Shown here: positions 17,537 through 25,759 of the stretch, piece after piece
How the letters are laid out: every line of letters starts with the position of its first letter
Numbering within the stretch: the first letter of the stretch is position 1
DNA from: Duganella phyllosphaerae
GTDB taxonomy: Bacteria; Pseudomonadota; Gammaproteobacteria; Burkholderiales; Burkholderiaceae_D
DNA: 64,000 nucleotides
Direction: 5' to 3'
NCBI RefSeq assembly: GCF_001758785.1
Contig: NZ_LROM01000082.1
Span: 111,918-175,917, forward strand
Translations under genes and position numbers: made by a program
The notes under the pieces: generated by a model
What the model saw: the letters and a program-made list of their open reading frames with translations, nothing else
The model's database searches: none
What the model was told of the DNA's origin: nothing

Positions 17537-18460
17537 TTAATTCTTCTTGCGCGGCAGGTCGAAGCGGATGATCGCCTCGCCCTTGGACGTGGTGCGCGGC
17601 GCTGGCCGGAATGCGTGGCCGTAGATCACCTCGAACGTCAGCGTCAGCTTGCCGTCGGGCCGGCGCTGGCGCTCCAGCGCCGCCAGCATGCGCTGCCACG
17701 CCTGCCGGCCCGTCAGCCCCCGGCTGCGCGTGGCCAGCGGATTGCCGCCCAGCGCGCGCACATCGGCCAGCAGCGCCTGCGTTGTATCGTAAGTGACCGT
17801 GATCACTTCCATGTCGAGTACCGGCGTGGAAAAGCCCACTTCCACCAGCTGGTCGCCGAAATCATGCATATCGACGAACGGCAGCACGTGCGGCGCCAGG
17901 TCGGCTTCGGCAAACGCCGTGCGCAACTCGCGCAGGGTGTCGGGGCCGAAGCACGAAAACATCAGCAGACTGTTGACCCGCAGCACGCGGCGCCACTCGG
18001 CAAACACGCGGTCGGGCTGCGGATGCCAGTGCAACGCCAGGTTGGACCACACCAGATCGATGGAGTTCGGCGCCAGCGGCAAATCGGCGAAATCTCCGCA
18101 GACCAGGTCGATTCCGGCCTTCGCCGGCAGCAACTTCGCCAGCAGCTGGTTCAGCGACGATTGCCTGGCGCCCTGGCTGCGCACGGCGCGCAGCGGCGCC
18201 TCGGCCGCATCGACACCGAGAATCTGGGCGGCAGCGTACATTTTCTGCAACATGCCGAGGTCGGCGCCATCGCCACAACCGGCATCGAGCACGCGCAAGG
18301 GCGCGATTTTAACCAGTTCCAGCCGGTCGACCATCCTCGAGGCGATTTCCCGGCGCAGGAAATCAGCGGCACGGGTGCGTTCGGGACGGGAAAACAGGGC
18401 GCGCACATGATGCAGATCAATCGGGGCGCTGAGTTTGGGCGGGTTGGCAGGGGCGTGCAT
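17537..18460 (-). CDS. bioC: BioC-like malonyl-ACP O-methyltransferase
   Basis: A 307-residue class I SAM-dependent methyltransferase. Motif I LDAGCGDGADLGML is near residue 60, an acidic GVDAAEAPLRAV follows, motif post-I is DLVCGDFADLPLAPNSIDLVWSNLALHWH around 120-150, then the BioC-like FSCFGPDTLRELR. BioC methylates malonyl-ACP to start pimelate synthesis for biotin. The frame extends upstream but the conserved region starts after MHAPANPP, so 18460 is chosen. No bio genes are adjacent, so some uncertainty over the substrate remains. It is divergent from comF. Confidence 0.85.
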   Translation of the reverse strand: MHAPANPPKLSAPIDLHHVRALFSRPERTRAADFLRREIASRMVDRLELVKIAPLRVLDAGCGDGADLGMLQKMYAAAQILGVDAAEAPLRAVRSQGARQSSLNQLLAKLLPAKAGIDLVCGDFADLPLAPNSIDLVWSNLALHWHPQPDRVFAEWRRVLRVNSLLMFSCFGPDTLRELRTAFAEADLAPHVLPFVDMHDFGDQLVEVGFSTPVLDMEVITVTYDTTQALLADVRALGGNPLATRSRGLTGRQAWQRMLAALERQRRPDGKLTLTFEVIYGHAFRPAPRTTSKGEAIIRFDLPRKKN

Positions 18461-18611
18461 ATATGGTTGACAGTTGGGTTCTACCGGGGACGACAGCACC
18501 ATCATGCAGCTGTTGGCTGCAGCAGTCGTCGTCGGTAATGCGATAATGTCGGCAGTGTACATGGTTGGCGCCAGGCTGGCCGCCGTGCGCCGCGATTTTT
18601 GGGAAGTTGGC

Positions 18612-19331
18612 ATGAATGGCAAGCTGTTCCAGCGTGCGCTCAATCTGCTGTTGCCCACCTCGTGTGCGCTGTGCGGCGCGGGCGGTGACGACACCTTGTG
18701 CAGCGCCTGCGTGGACCAGTTTTTCGGTGACGCCACGCGCCTGCCGCGCTGTCATTGCTGCGCCAACCCGGTCGTGGCCGGGGCGACGCTGTGCGGCCAC
18801 TGCATCGCTGCGCGCCCGGCATTCGACCGCACCATCGTGGCCGCCGACTATGCGCTGCCGGTCGATCAACTGGTGCTGCAGCTGAAATTCGGCCACCGGC
18901 TGGCGCTGGCGGCGCTGATGGCGCGGCGGCTGGCGGTGGTGGTGGGCCAACACCCGGACACGCTGCCCGACGTGCTGTGCGCGGTGCCGCTGGGTCGGCG
19001 TCGGCTGGCGCAGCGCGGCTACAACCAGGCGCTGGAAATTGCCCGGCCGCTGGCGCGCAGCCTCGGCGTGGTACTGCAGCCAAGGCTGCTCGCGCGCATC
19101 CGCGAGACGGCCGCGCAGAGCAGCGTGGCGCCCGAGCATCGGCGCGCCAATATCGCCGGCGCCTTTGCGCTGGCCGCGCCGGCGCTGGCACTGGTGCGCG
19201 GGCGCCATATCGGCGTGGTCGACGACGTGATGACCAGCGGCGGCACGCTCGACGAAATGGCTGCCACCCTCAAGCGCCACGGCGCGGCGCGCGTGAGCAA
19301 CTTCGTGTTCGCGCGCACGCCGCCCCATTGA
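18612..19331 (+). CDS. comF: ComF family phosphoribosyltransferase-like protein
   Basis: A 239-residue ComF-type protein. The N-terminal zinc ribbon has paired cysteines (CALCGAG, CSAC near 30, CHCCANP, CGHC near 58), followed by a phosphoribosyltransferase domain with PLGRRRLAQRGYNQALEIAR near 125-145 and the PRPP loop VVDDVMTSGGTLDEM near 205. ComF proteins are linked to DNA uptake/competence and replication restart. ATG 18612 is preferred because family proteins begin at about this point; in-frame ATGs at 18474 and 18561 would add unsupported residues. Confidence 0.88.
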   Translation: MNGKLFQRALNLLLPTSCALCGAGGDDTLCSACVDQFFGDATRLPRCHCCANPVVAGATLCGHCIAARPAFDRTIVAADYALPVDQLVLQLKFGHRLALAALMARRLAVVVGQHPDTLPDVLCAVPLGRRRLAQRGYNQALEIARPLARSLGVVLQPRLLARIRETAAQSSVAPEHRRANIAGAFALAAPALALVRGRHIGVVDDVMTSGGTLDEMAATLKRHGAARVSNFVFARTPPH

Positions 19332-19351
19332 AATATTTAAGGAGAAGCATC

Positions 19352-19822
19352 TTGTTTCACGTCGTACTGGTCCACCCCGAAATCCCGCCCAATACCGGCA
19401 ACGTCATCCGCCTGTGCGCCAACACCGGCGCCCAGTTGCACCTCATCGAGCCACTCGGCTTTCCGCTTGAAGATTCCAAGCTCAAGCGCGCCGGCCTCGA
19501 CTACCACGAGTACGCGAAAATGAAGGTGCACGCCGACTGGCAAGCGTTCTGCGCCGACCTGCAGCCCGACCCGTCGCGCATGTTTGCCATGACCACGCAC
19601 GGCTCGTCGCCGTTCGCCAGCGCCAGCTTCCAGCCGGGCGATGTGTTCGTGTTCGGCTCGGAAACCGCCGGCCTGCCGCCCGCCCTGCGCAACAATTTTC
19701 CGGCCGAACAGCGCATCCGCCTGCCGATGCGGCCCGACAACCGCAGCCTCAATCTGTCCAATACTGTCGCGGTAGTAGTTTTTGAAGCCTGGCGCCAGAA
19801 CGGCTACGCCGGCGGCGCTTAG
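19352..19822 (+). CDS. trmL: tRNA (cytidine(34)-2'-O)-methyltransferase TrmL
   Basis: A 156-residue SPOUT methyltransferase, the standard TrmL length, methylating the wobble base of tRNA-Leu isoacceptors. Motifs: HPEIPPNTGNVIRLCANTGA near residues 8-27, FGSETAGLP near 105, and the knot region RLPMRPDNRSLNLSNTVAVV near 125-145. No ATG exists; a TTG at 19352 is preceded by AAGGAG with 7-nt spacing, which fixes the start. It follows comF by 20 bp. Confidence 0.95.
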   Translation: MFHVVLVHPEIPPNTGNVIRLCANTGAQLHLIEPLGFPLEDSKLKRAGLDYHEYAKMKVHADWQAFCADLQPDPSRMFAMTTHGSSPFASASFQPGDVFVFGSETAGLPPALRNNFPAEQRIRLPMRPDNRSLNLSNTVAVVVFEAWRQNGYAGGA

Positions 19823-19846
19823 GGTTTAAAGGAATCGTCAACGCAG

Positions 19847-19943
19847 AGCGCCTGACGAACCTCCAGGGCAAGGCGCAGCGACGAAGACAGTACCCCAGTA
19901 CGGCGAGGAGTTGCGACGCCGCCATGGAGCTTCGTCAGGCGCT
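19847..19943. repeat. Long imperfect inverted repeat overlapping the LacI gene end
   Basis: The outer arms AGCGCCTGACGAA-C-CTCCA (19847-19865) and TGGAG-C-TTCGTCAGGCGCT (19925-19943) match at 18 of 19 positions. The interior is roughly self-complementary and centres on GTAC-CCCA-GTAC (19890-19901). The structure would fold as one hairpin of about 97 nt. It fills the gap between the convergent trmL and lacI-type genes and may end both transcripts. The right arm contains the TGA stop and last two codons of the LacI gene, suggesting insertion at its end. Confidence 0.75.
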
Positions 19944-20936
19944 CGTCTTTCTGCGTGCAGTAGAAGTGCGCAGGATCAGCTGCGGCTCGATCATGCCGGT
20001 CTCCGGCTCCGGCTTGCCATCGATGGCGGCAATCAGTTTTTCCATCGCCGCCGCCCCCATCCGCTCGCTCTGCATATCGACGGTGGTCAGCGCCGGCGAC
20101 GTGTACTGGCCATACGAGATATTGTCGAACGCCGCCACCGACAGGTCGTCGGGCAGCGAAAAACCGAGGGTTTGCGCCGCCTTCATGAAGCCCAGCGCCA
20201 TCAAATCGTTGTAGCAGATCAGCGCATCGGGCGGGTTGCCGCCCAGCAGGATGGCCGAACACATGCGTTCGCCCTCGGCCGACGTTGGCGTGCCGCCCTC
20301 GTACACCGTCAGTTCCAGGTCCTGCTCGCCCAGGCAGGCGCGGATGGCGTCGAGGCGGTCGTGGTCGCGTCGGGCGCGGGCAAAACGCAGGTAGGCAAAC
20401 CGCCGGTGCCCCAGCGACAGCAGGTGACGCACCAGCATGGCGGCGCCACGGGTGTCGTCGCTGCTCACCCATTGCAACGGCAGCCGCGTGGGCCGACCGA
20501 AATACACCAGCGGCTTGTCCAGGTCCATCAGCCAGTCCATCTCGGACTCGACCATGCGCGAGAACAGGATCAGGCCATCGACACGGCGGCTCAGCGCTTC
20601 GATCAGCGGCCGTTCGCGGTCGGCGTTTTCTTCGGTATCGACCAGCAGCAAGGTGTAATTATGGGCCAGGGCGACGCGGTTGGCGCCCTTGACGATGCTG
20701 GTGAAATGGGGATTGTTGATGTCGAGGATGGACAGGCCGATGCTGCGCGTGCGGCCCGTGATCATCGATTGCGCCAGCGGGTTGGACCGGTAGCCCAGTT
20801 TGGCGATCACTTCCTTGATGGTGGCTTCGACTGCCGGTGAAAACCGTTGTGCGCCGTTTACAAACTTCGACACGGTGGCGGTCGAGACGCCGGCGGCGGC
20901 GGCCACGTCACGGATGGTTGCTACGTTTTTTTTCAT
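19935..20936 (-). CDS. LacI family transcriptional repressor
   Basis: A 333-residue LacI/GalR regulator. The helix-turn-helix spans residues 6-26 (IRDVAAAAGVSTATVSKFVNG), followed by the hinge helix (NPLAQSMITGRTRSIGL) and a periplasmic-binding-like sugar domain ending at ILRTS. Start MKKNVATIRD chosen because 16 upstream codons are not family-like. It lies 69 bp behind a hexuronate-type transporter on the same strand and probably represses it in the absence of a sugar acid. Its stop codon is inside the inverted repeat at 19847-19943. Confidence 0.92.
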   Translation of the reverse strand: MKKNVATIRDVAAAAGVSTATVSKFVNGAQRFSPAVEATIKEVIAKLGYRSNPLAQSMITGRTRSIGLSILDINNPHFTSIVKGANRVALAHNYTLLLVDTEENADRERPLIEALSRRVDGLILFSRMVESEMDWLMDLDKPLVYFGRPTRLPLQWVSSDDTRGAAMLVRHLLSLGHRRFAYLRFARARRDHDRLDAIRACLGEQDLELTVYEGGTPTSAEGERMCSAILLGGNPPDALICYNDLMALGFMKAAQTLGFSLPDDLSVAAFDNISYGQYTSPALTTVDMQSERMGAAAMEKLIAAIDGKPEPETGMIEPQLILRTSTARRKTSA

Positions 20937-21005
20937 TGCAGGCAGGAGTGGACGCGTGATCGATCGTGGCAACGATCTTAGCACGCGCCCACCGGCCCCT
21001 ACCCC

Positions 21006-22409
21006 TTACAGATCGGTAATCTCTTTGTGGCGCGGCACCAGGATTTTCATGACCGACCACGCTGCCAGGTAGGCCACGGCGCAGATCGCGAACATGATCA
21101 TGTAGCCGGTGTAGATGTCGTTGACCGCCTTGTAGTGGTCGAACACCCAGCCGCCCAGCTTGGTCAGCAGCACGCCGCCGATACCGCCGGCCATGCCGCC
21201 GATACCGACCACCGACGCCACCGCTTTTTGCGGGAACATGTCCGACACGGTGGTAAAGATATTGGCCGACCAGGCCTGGTGGGCCGAGGCGCCCATACCG
21301 ATCAGGATGACAGGCACCCAGAAGCTGATCGAACCGAGCGGTTGCGCCAGCAGCACCAGCAGCGGGAACAGCGCGATCACGAACATCGCCCGCATGCGGC
21401 CGTCATACGGCGCATAACCACGGGCCATGAAGTAGCTGGGGAACCAGCCGCCGCCGATCGAACCGATCATGGTCATACTGTAGAGCACGGCCAGCGGCAC
21501 GATGATGGCGTCGCCCTTCATGCCGTACTGGGCCGACAGGTAAGTAGGCAGCCAGAACAGGAAGAACCACCACACGCCGTCGGTCATGAACTTGCCGAAG
21601 GCGAAAGCCCAGGTCTGCGGGTATTTCAGCAACTGGAACCACGAGGTTTTACGGGCAGCAGCGGCCGACGCTTCCTCGGTGGTTTCGACTTTGACCACCT
21701 GGTCGCTGCGGATATAGGCCAGTTCCGCGGCGCTCATGCGCTTTTGCTGTTCCGGCTTGTCGTACAACCAGATCCACAGCGCCATCCAGAAGAAGCCGAC
21801 CGCGCCGATGATGATGAACGCCCACTGCCAGCCCCACACGGAGGCGATCAGCGGCACGCTGATCGGCGCCAGGATCGCGCCGACGTTGGCGCCGGAGTTG
21901 AAGATGCCGGTGGCGAACGAACGCTCTTTCTTGGGGAAGTATTCGGCAGTGGCCTTGATCGCGGCCGGGAAGTTACCGGCCTCGCCGATCGCCAGCAACG
22001 CGCGCGACACCATGAAACCGATAATCGACGGCACCAGCACCAGCCCGAAGGCGCCAGCGACCACCGCTATGCCCTCGCCCATCGGCACCGCAAACGCGTG
22101 CAGGATCGCGCCCAGCGACCAGATCACGATGGCCACGATATACGCGGTCTTGGTGCCGATGCGGTCGACCACGCGGCCGGCCAGCAGCATCGAGACCGCG
22201 TACACGAACTGGAACGCGGCGGCGATGTTGGCATAATCGGTATTGGTCCAGCCGAACTCCCTGGACAGGTCCGGCGCCAGCAGGCTGAGCACCTGGCGGT
22301 CGAGGTAATTGATGGTGGTGGCAAAAAACAACAAGGCACAGATGGTCCAGCGGTATTTACCGACGGCCTGGCCGACTGACTGCGGGTTGACGGGCTCGCT
22401 CAGATTCAT
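21006..22409 (-). CDS. MFS transporter, ACS family (hexuronate/sugar-acid type)
   Basis: A 467-residue 12-helix major facilitator protein of the anion:cation symporter family. TM1 carries ICALLFFATTINYLDRQVLSLLAPDLSREFGW, typical of ExuT/GudP-like carriers, and the central loop is about 35 residues. Likely substrates are hexuronates or aldarates, imported with protons; the exact one is unknown. The LacI-type gene follows it on the same strand and is the obvious candidate regulator. No catabolic enzymes are beside it. Confidence 0.88.
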   Translation of the reverse strand: MNLSEPVNPQSVGQAVGKYRWTICALLFFATTINYLDRQVLSLLAPDLSREFGWTNTDYANIAAAFQFVYAVSMLLAGRVVDRIGTKTAYIVAIVIWSLGAILHAFAVPMGEGIAVVAGAFGLVLVPSIIGFMVSRALLAIGEAGNFPAAIKATAEYFPKKERSFATGIFNSGANVGAILAPISVPLIASVWGWQWAFIIIGAVGFFWMALWIWLYDKPEQQKRMSAAELAYIRSDQVVKVETTEEASAAAARKTSWFQLLKYPQTWAFAFGKFMTDGVWWFFLFWLPTYLSAQYGMKGDAIIVPLAVLYSMTMIGSIGGGWFPSYFMARGYAPYDGRMRAMFVIALFPLLVLLAQPLGSISFWVPVILIGMGASAHQAWSANIFTTVSDMFPQKAVASVVGIGGMAGGIGGVLLTKLGGWVFDHYKAVNDIYTGYMIMFAICAVAYLAAWSVMKILVPRHKEITDL

Positions 22410-22503
22410 GGCATCACTTTGTATTATGTTTATATAGATGATCTCCCGGTCTCCACGAGATCATGTCATATGTCATCGTACAACCATAAAAGTTGTGAAG
22501 CAA

Positions 22504-22535
22504 GAAAAAACAAGTGGCTGCTCAAAGGCAGCCAC
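22504..22535 (-). terminator. Intrinsic terminator after the MHS transporter gene
   Basis: GTGGCTGC-TCAAAG-GCAGCCAC gives an 8-bp perfect stem; read leftward it is followed by TTGTTTTTTC. It is 33 bp past the stop of the gene ending at 22568 and separates it from the hexuronate-type transporter, so the two permeases are separate transcription units. Confidence 0.9.
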
Positions 22536-22567
22536 CAAATGATCAAATCGTTGCGCGAAGCGGTTTT

Positions 22568-23851
22568 TTATGCTGCTTGCTTCATTCTGGGACGGGCCAG
22601 CAACAGCGCGATCAGGCTGATCACCGCCGCCCCGCTCAGGTAGTAGCCGACGTATTGCAGACCGTAGTTGGTGGCCAGCCAGGTGGCGATGTACGGCGCC
22701 AGCGAGGCGCCCAGGATACCGGCCAGGTTGAACGTGAGCGAGGCGCCTGTGTAGCGCACTTCGGCCGGAAACAGCTCCGACAAGATGGTGCCCAGCGGAC
22801 CGTAGGTCAGTCCCATCAGCCCCAGGCCCAGCGACAGGAATACCGTTACCTGGACCGTGCTGCCCGAGCCGAACAGCGGCGCCAGCGCCAGCCCGAAGAC
22901 GGCGATCGCCGCCGAAATCCAGATCAGCGTGCGCGCACGGCCATGGCGGTCGGCCCACACCGCTGCGATCGGTATGGTCAGGCCAAAGAACAGCACCGCG
23001 AACAGTTGCTGGATCAGGAAGTCCTTGCGCGAGAAATGCAGCGCCGTGGTGCCCCAGCTGAGCGCGAACACCGTCATCAAATAGAACAGCACGAAGGTCG
23101 CCAGCGCAATCAGGGTGCCCAGCACCAGCATGCGGCCATGGTCGCGGAACACCGTCACCACCGGTACTTTGACGCGCTCGTTCTTTTCCAGCACTTTCTG
23201 GAAGTCCGGTGTTTCGTGGATTTTCAGGCGCACATACAAACCGACGATCACCAGCAGTGCGCTGGCCAGGAACGGGATGCGCCAGCCGTAGGCGAAGAAT
23301 TCGGCATCGGTCTGCACTTCGGTGAGCAGCAGGAAAATCCCGCCCGACAGGAAGAAGCCGATCGGCGCACCCAGTTGCGGGAACATGCCGTACCAGGCGC
23401 GCTTGCCCGGCGGCGCGTTTTCGGTAGCCAGCAGCACCGCGCCGCCCCATTCACCACCGAGGCCCAGGCCCTGGCCAAAGCGGCACAGCGCCAGCAACGC
23501 TGGCGCCCAGGTGCCGATGGTCGCGTACGTGGGCAGCAGGCCGATCACCACCGTGGACAGCCCCATGGTGAGCAGCGCCGCCACCAGGGTGGCCTTGCGA
23601 CCCACGCGGTCGCCGAAGTGACCGAACACGGCCGAGCCGATCGGTCGCGCAAAGAAGGCGATGGCAAACGTGGCCAGCGACTGCAAGGTGGCGGCGGCCG
23701 GATCGGCGGCGGGGAAGAACAGCTTGGGAAACACCAGCACGGCGGCGGTGGCGTAGATGTAGAAGTCGAAGAATTCGATCGTGGTGCCGATCAAGCTGGC
23801 GAACAGCACGGTGGCCGGCTTGTTGGTCTGGGCCGGTTTTGACTGACTCAT
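22568..23851 (-). CDS. MFS transporter, metabolite:H+ symporter (MHS) family
   Basis: A 427-residue 12-helix carrier with MHS signatures: ASLIGTTIEFFDFYIYATAAVLVFP at TM1, ARPIGSAVFGHFGDRVGRKATL at the loop after TM2, and RFGQGLGLGGEWGGAVLLATENAP near residue 130. This family includes ProP, ShiA, KgtP and citrate carriers; the substrate cannot be told from sequence by eye. AGGAGC sits 7 bp before the ATG. It has its own terminator and a 103-bp gap to the upstream thioredoxin gene. Confidence 0.9.
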   Translation of the reverse strand: MSQSKPAQTNKPATVLFASLIGTTIEFFDFYIYATAAVLVFPKLFFPAADPAAATLQSLATFAIAFFARPIGSAVFGHFGDRVGRKATLVAALLTMGLSTVVIGLLPTYATIGTWAPALLALCRFGQGLGLGGEWGGAVLLATENAPPGKRAWYGMFPQLGAPIGFFLSGGIFLLLTEVQTDAEFFAYGWRIPFLASALLVIVGLYVRLKIHETPDFQKVLEKNERVKVPVVTVFRDHGRMLVLGTLIALATFVLFYLMTVFALSWGTTALHFSRKDFLIQQLFAVLFFGLTIPIAAVWADRHGRARTLIWISAAIAVFGLALAPLFGSGSTVQVTVFLSLGLGLMGLTYGPLGTILSELFPAEVRYTGASLTFNLAGILGASLAPYIATWLATNYGLQYVGYYLSGAAVISLIALLLARPRMKQAA

Positions 23852-23954
23852 GCGTAAAGCTCCTGCGAATGAACGGTGCGGTCCATCATACACACGCCAT
23901 TGGCAGGATGCCAAGCAAAGAAGGCTGCGGCAGGTAGTGCTACTGAGAGAACGA

Positions 23955-24281
23955 TCAAGCTCGGGGATCGATCTGTTGCAAACCGTCCGCGATCGCGGTC
24001 GCCTCGAGCGGACGCACCACCCGCGCCACTTCCACGCCATCCCTCAGAAAAATCATGGTCGGCCACAGCTTGACCTTGAACGAGCGGCCCAGCGCGCGGC
24101 CGGGGCCGTCTTCCACCTTGTAGTGGATAATCTGCTCGTGACCGGCAAACGCCTGCGCCAGCGGCGCCTGCGCGGCCTGGCAGTGGCCGCACCAGTTGGC
24201 GCCGAACTCGAGCAGGACTGCGCCCGGCAGGGCATCGATATCGGCGCGCTGCGGCGCCTCGGCTAGGTAGTGAGTTTTCAT
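23955..24281 (-). CDS. Thioredoxin-like protein (CGHC active site)
   Basis: A 108-residue thioredoxin fold with the active site WCGHC near residues 30-34 (CGHC as in protein disulfide isomerase-type proteins rather than CGPC), a cis-Pro strand KLWPTMIFLRDG near 74-85, and no signal peptide, so it is cytoplasmic. A general thiol-disulfide role is inferred. It overlaps the end of the ChaN gene by four bases (ATGA), indicating translational coupling. Confidence 0.88.
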   Translation of the reverse strand: MKTHYLAEAPQRADIDALPGAVLLEFGANWCGHCQAAQAPLAQAFAGHEQIIHYKVEDGPGRALGRSFKVKLWPTMIFLRDGVEVARVVRPLEATAIADGLQQIDPRA

Positions 24282-25138
24282 TTTTTCCTGAATTTGGCGC
24301 AGGGGTCGGGTCGTTCCTGCGTGCTCAGCGCATAGGTTTGATCATAGCGGCCGGCGTGTTCGCCCGGCTCCACGTAGCCTTCGGCGCGCACCGTCAGTAT
24401 AGGCTGGACCAGGTTAAGCCAGCGCGCCACACCGATATCCTTGCGCACATGGCCGTTGCCGGCGATGAGCACGACGTCGCGCGGGCGCTGGTCGCGGATG
24501 ATCCTGGCCATCCAGATGTCGCGCGCCAACTGGGCATTGACCATGCCATCGACCATCATCGCTGGCAACATGCCGCAATGGCCCATCTCTATCTCTTTTT
24601 GCTGGGCGGCGCGCAGATCGGCCGGCAGCGGCTGGTCCAGGCGGTAGTCCTTGATGCCTTGCGGGTCGAACGTGGCCTGGATGCCGTCGCGCACCACGCG
24701 CGAGGCATCGGCCCGCGACAGGTTGCCCGCCACCAGCGGCAAGTGGTACGTGAGCGCCAGCTGGATCACCGGGTAGTACAACTGCCAGTCCCAGCGCGGA
24801 CCGTGAACGATCTGGATCACGCACTGGGCATCAAGACAGCCCTTTTGCGCCCTGTCGAGCAAATCCTGGTTTTCGCGGTCGAACTGCTCCATCACGATGG
24901 TCGGGCGCCAGCCCGCCTCTACGCGCTGGCGCAGCAGCTCGTAGCGCAGGCGGTGGCCTTGCTGGTTGTCATGCACCTCGCCCAGCAGCAGGACCTGGGG
25001 ATTCGGGCCCACCGGCGCCGGGGGCGCCGCAGCGGTGCTGACGACTGCGCCCGGCCTGGCCACGCCAGCGCAGCCGCTCAACAGTGCGAGGGTGGCCAGC
25101 ACGCTGGCGCCACACATCAATCGGACTCTGTACATCAT
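24278..25138 (-). CDS. ChaN family lipoprotein
   Basis: A 286-residue lipoprotein: signal peptide with lipobox LLSGCAG (Cys about 23), then a ChaN/haem-binding uptake Tiki-like domain. Typical pieces are LLLGEVHDNQQGHRLRYELL near residue 50, VMEQFDRENQDLLD near 80, and VLIAGNGHVRKDIGVARWL near 225. In Campylobacter ChaN binds heme cofacially; family members have been linked to iron/heme handling. GAGGGTGA precedes the ATG pair; MMYRV or MYRV are both possible starts. Confidence 0.87.
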   Translation of the reverse strand: MMYRVRLMCGASVLATLALLSGCAGVARPGAVVSTAAAPPAPVGPNPQVLLLGEVHDNQQGHRLRYELLRQRVEAGWRPTIVMEQFDRENQDLLDRAQKGCLDAQCVIQIVHGPRWDWQLYYPVIQLALTYHLPLVAGNLSRADASRVVRDGIQATFDPQGIKDYRLDQPLPADLRAAQQKEIEMGHCGMLPAMMVDGMVNAQLARDIWMARIIRDQRPRDVVLIAGNGHVRKDIGVARWLNLVQPILTVRAEGYVEPGEHAGRYDQTYALSTQERPDPCAKFRKK

Positions 25139-25390
25139 GGGATATCACCCTCTGCAGGCTAATTGGTTGATTTGATGGGTCTAATTTATGACAGACCCAG
25201 CGCCACACGTAACACTGTTGGTGCAGTGCAATAAAAAATTTCTATTGAATAAACTAAAATAGCAATGTGTTATGAATTGTGGTTAAATGTCAGTTCGGTC
25301 AGTTGTCAATCGATCTGGCGCAAAAATTATACGGATAACGCATTAAATTGCTGTTAAGCCTGGCGCCGAATACAGTTTCAGGAGTGTCAT

Positions 25391-25702
25391 GTGAAAATTT
25401 TATCAAACATCAGTACCGCTATCTTCGCTTTGGGCTTGTGTGGCACCGCCTCGGCCGAGGTTGCCACCACGCCTGACGCGCCTGCAATATCGGTGTTCCA
25501 CCAGTGCCCGGACGATACCGGGTGCGACAGCGTTGCACAGCGTAACGGCCAGCCGGCTACGCCGGACCGCCAGTCGGCCGCCAAGGTCGAGGAAGCACCG
25601 CTGCCGGTGCCGGAACTCGAAACTTCGCTGATGTTCATGCTGGGCCTGGTCGTGCTGGGCGTGACCTCGCGCCGACGGTCGTCGGAGCGTTTCGACCGCT
25701 AA
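25391..25702 (+). CDS. Small secreted protein with PEP-CTERM-like C-terminus
   Basis: A 103-residue protein. GTG start with AGGAG 6 bp upstream. Signal peptide (KILSNISTAIFALGLCGTASA), then a short low-complexity body with two Cys (HQCPDDTGCDS), and a C-terminus VPELETSLMFMLGLVVLGVTSRRR. The last part matches the exosortase sorting signal layout (PEP motif, membrane helix, Arg cluster) except that the motif reads PEL. Exosortase would cleave it and export/anchor the body. No exosortase gene is in the window. It is followed by a strong terminator and stands alone. Confidence 0.75.
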   Translation: MKILSNISTAIFALGLCGTASAEVATTPDAPAISVFHQCPDDTGCDSVAQRNGQPATPDRQSAAKVEEAPLPVPELETSLMFMLGLVVLGVTSRRRSSERFDR

Positions 25703-25724
25703 GTGCCAACGTAGGTCCCCTGCA

Positions 25725-25750
25725 ATCCCGCCTGGTGCGGGATTTTTTTT
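25725..25750 (+). terminator. Intrinsic terminator of the PEP-CTERM-like gene
   Basis: ATCCCGC-CTGGT-GCGGGAT forms a 7-bp stem, followed by eight T residues, 22 bp after the stop at 25702. The U-tract faces rightward only, so it serves the PEP-CTERM-like gene, not the convergent histidine kinase. Confidence 0.93.
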
Positions 25751-25759
25751 ATGTCGAGG

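Noticed and set aside
21027..22379. 450-residue plus-strand frame opposite the hexuronate-type transporter
   Set aside because: His/Arg/Asp-rich antisense translation of a clear MFS protein.
25139..25390. Sigma-54 promoter for the PEP-CTERM-like gene
   Set aside because: TGGC-containing stretches in this AT-rich region lack a GC pair at the correct spacing.
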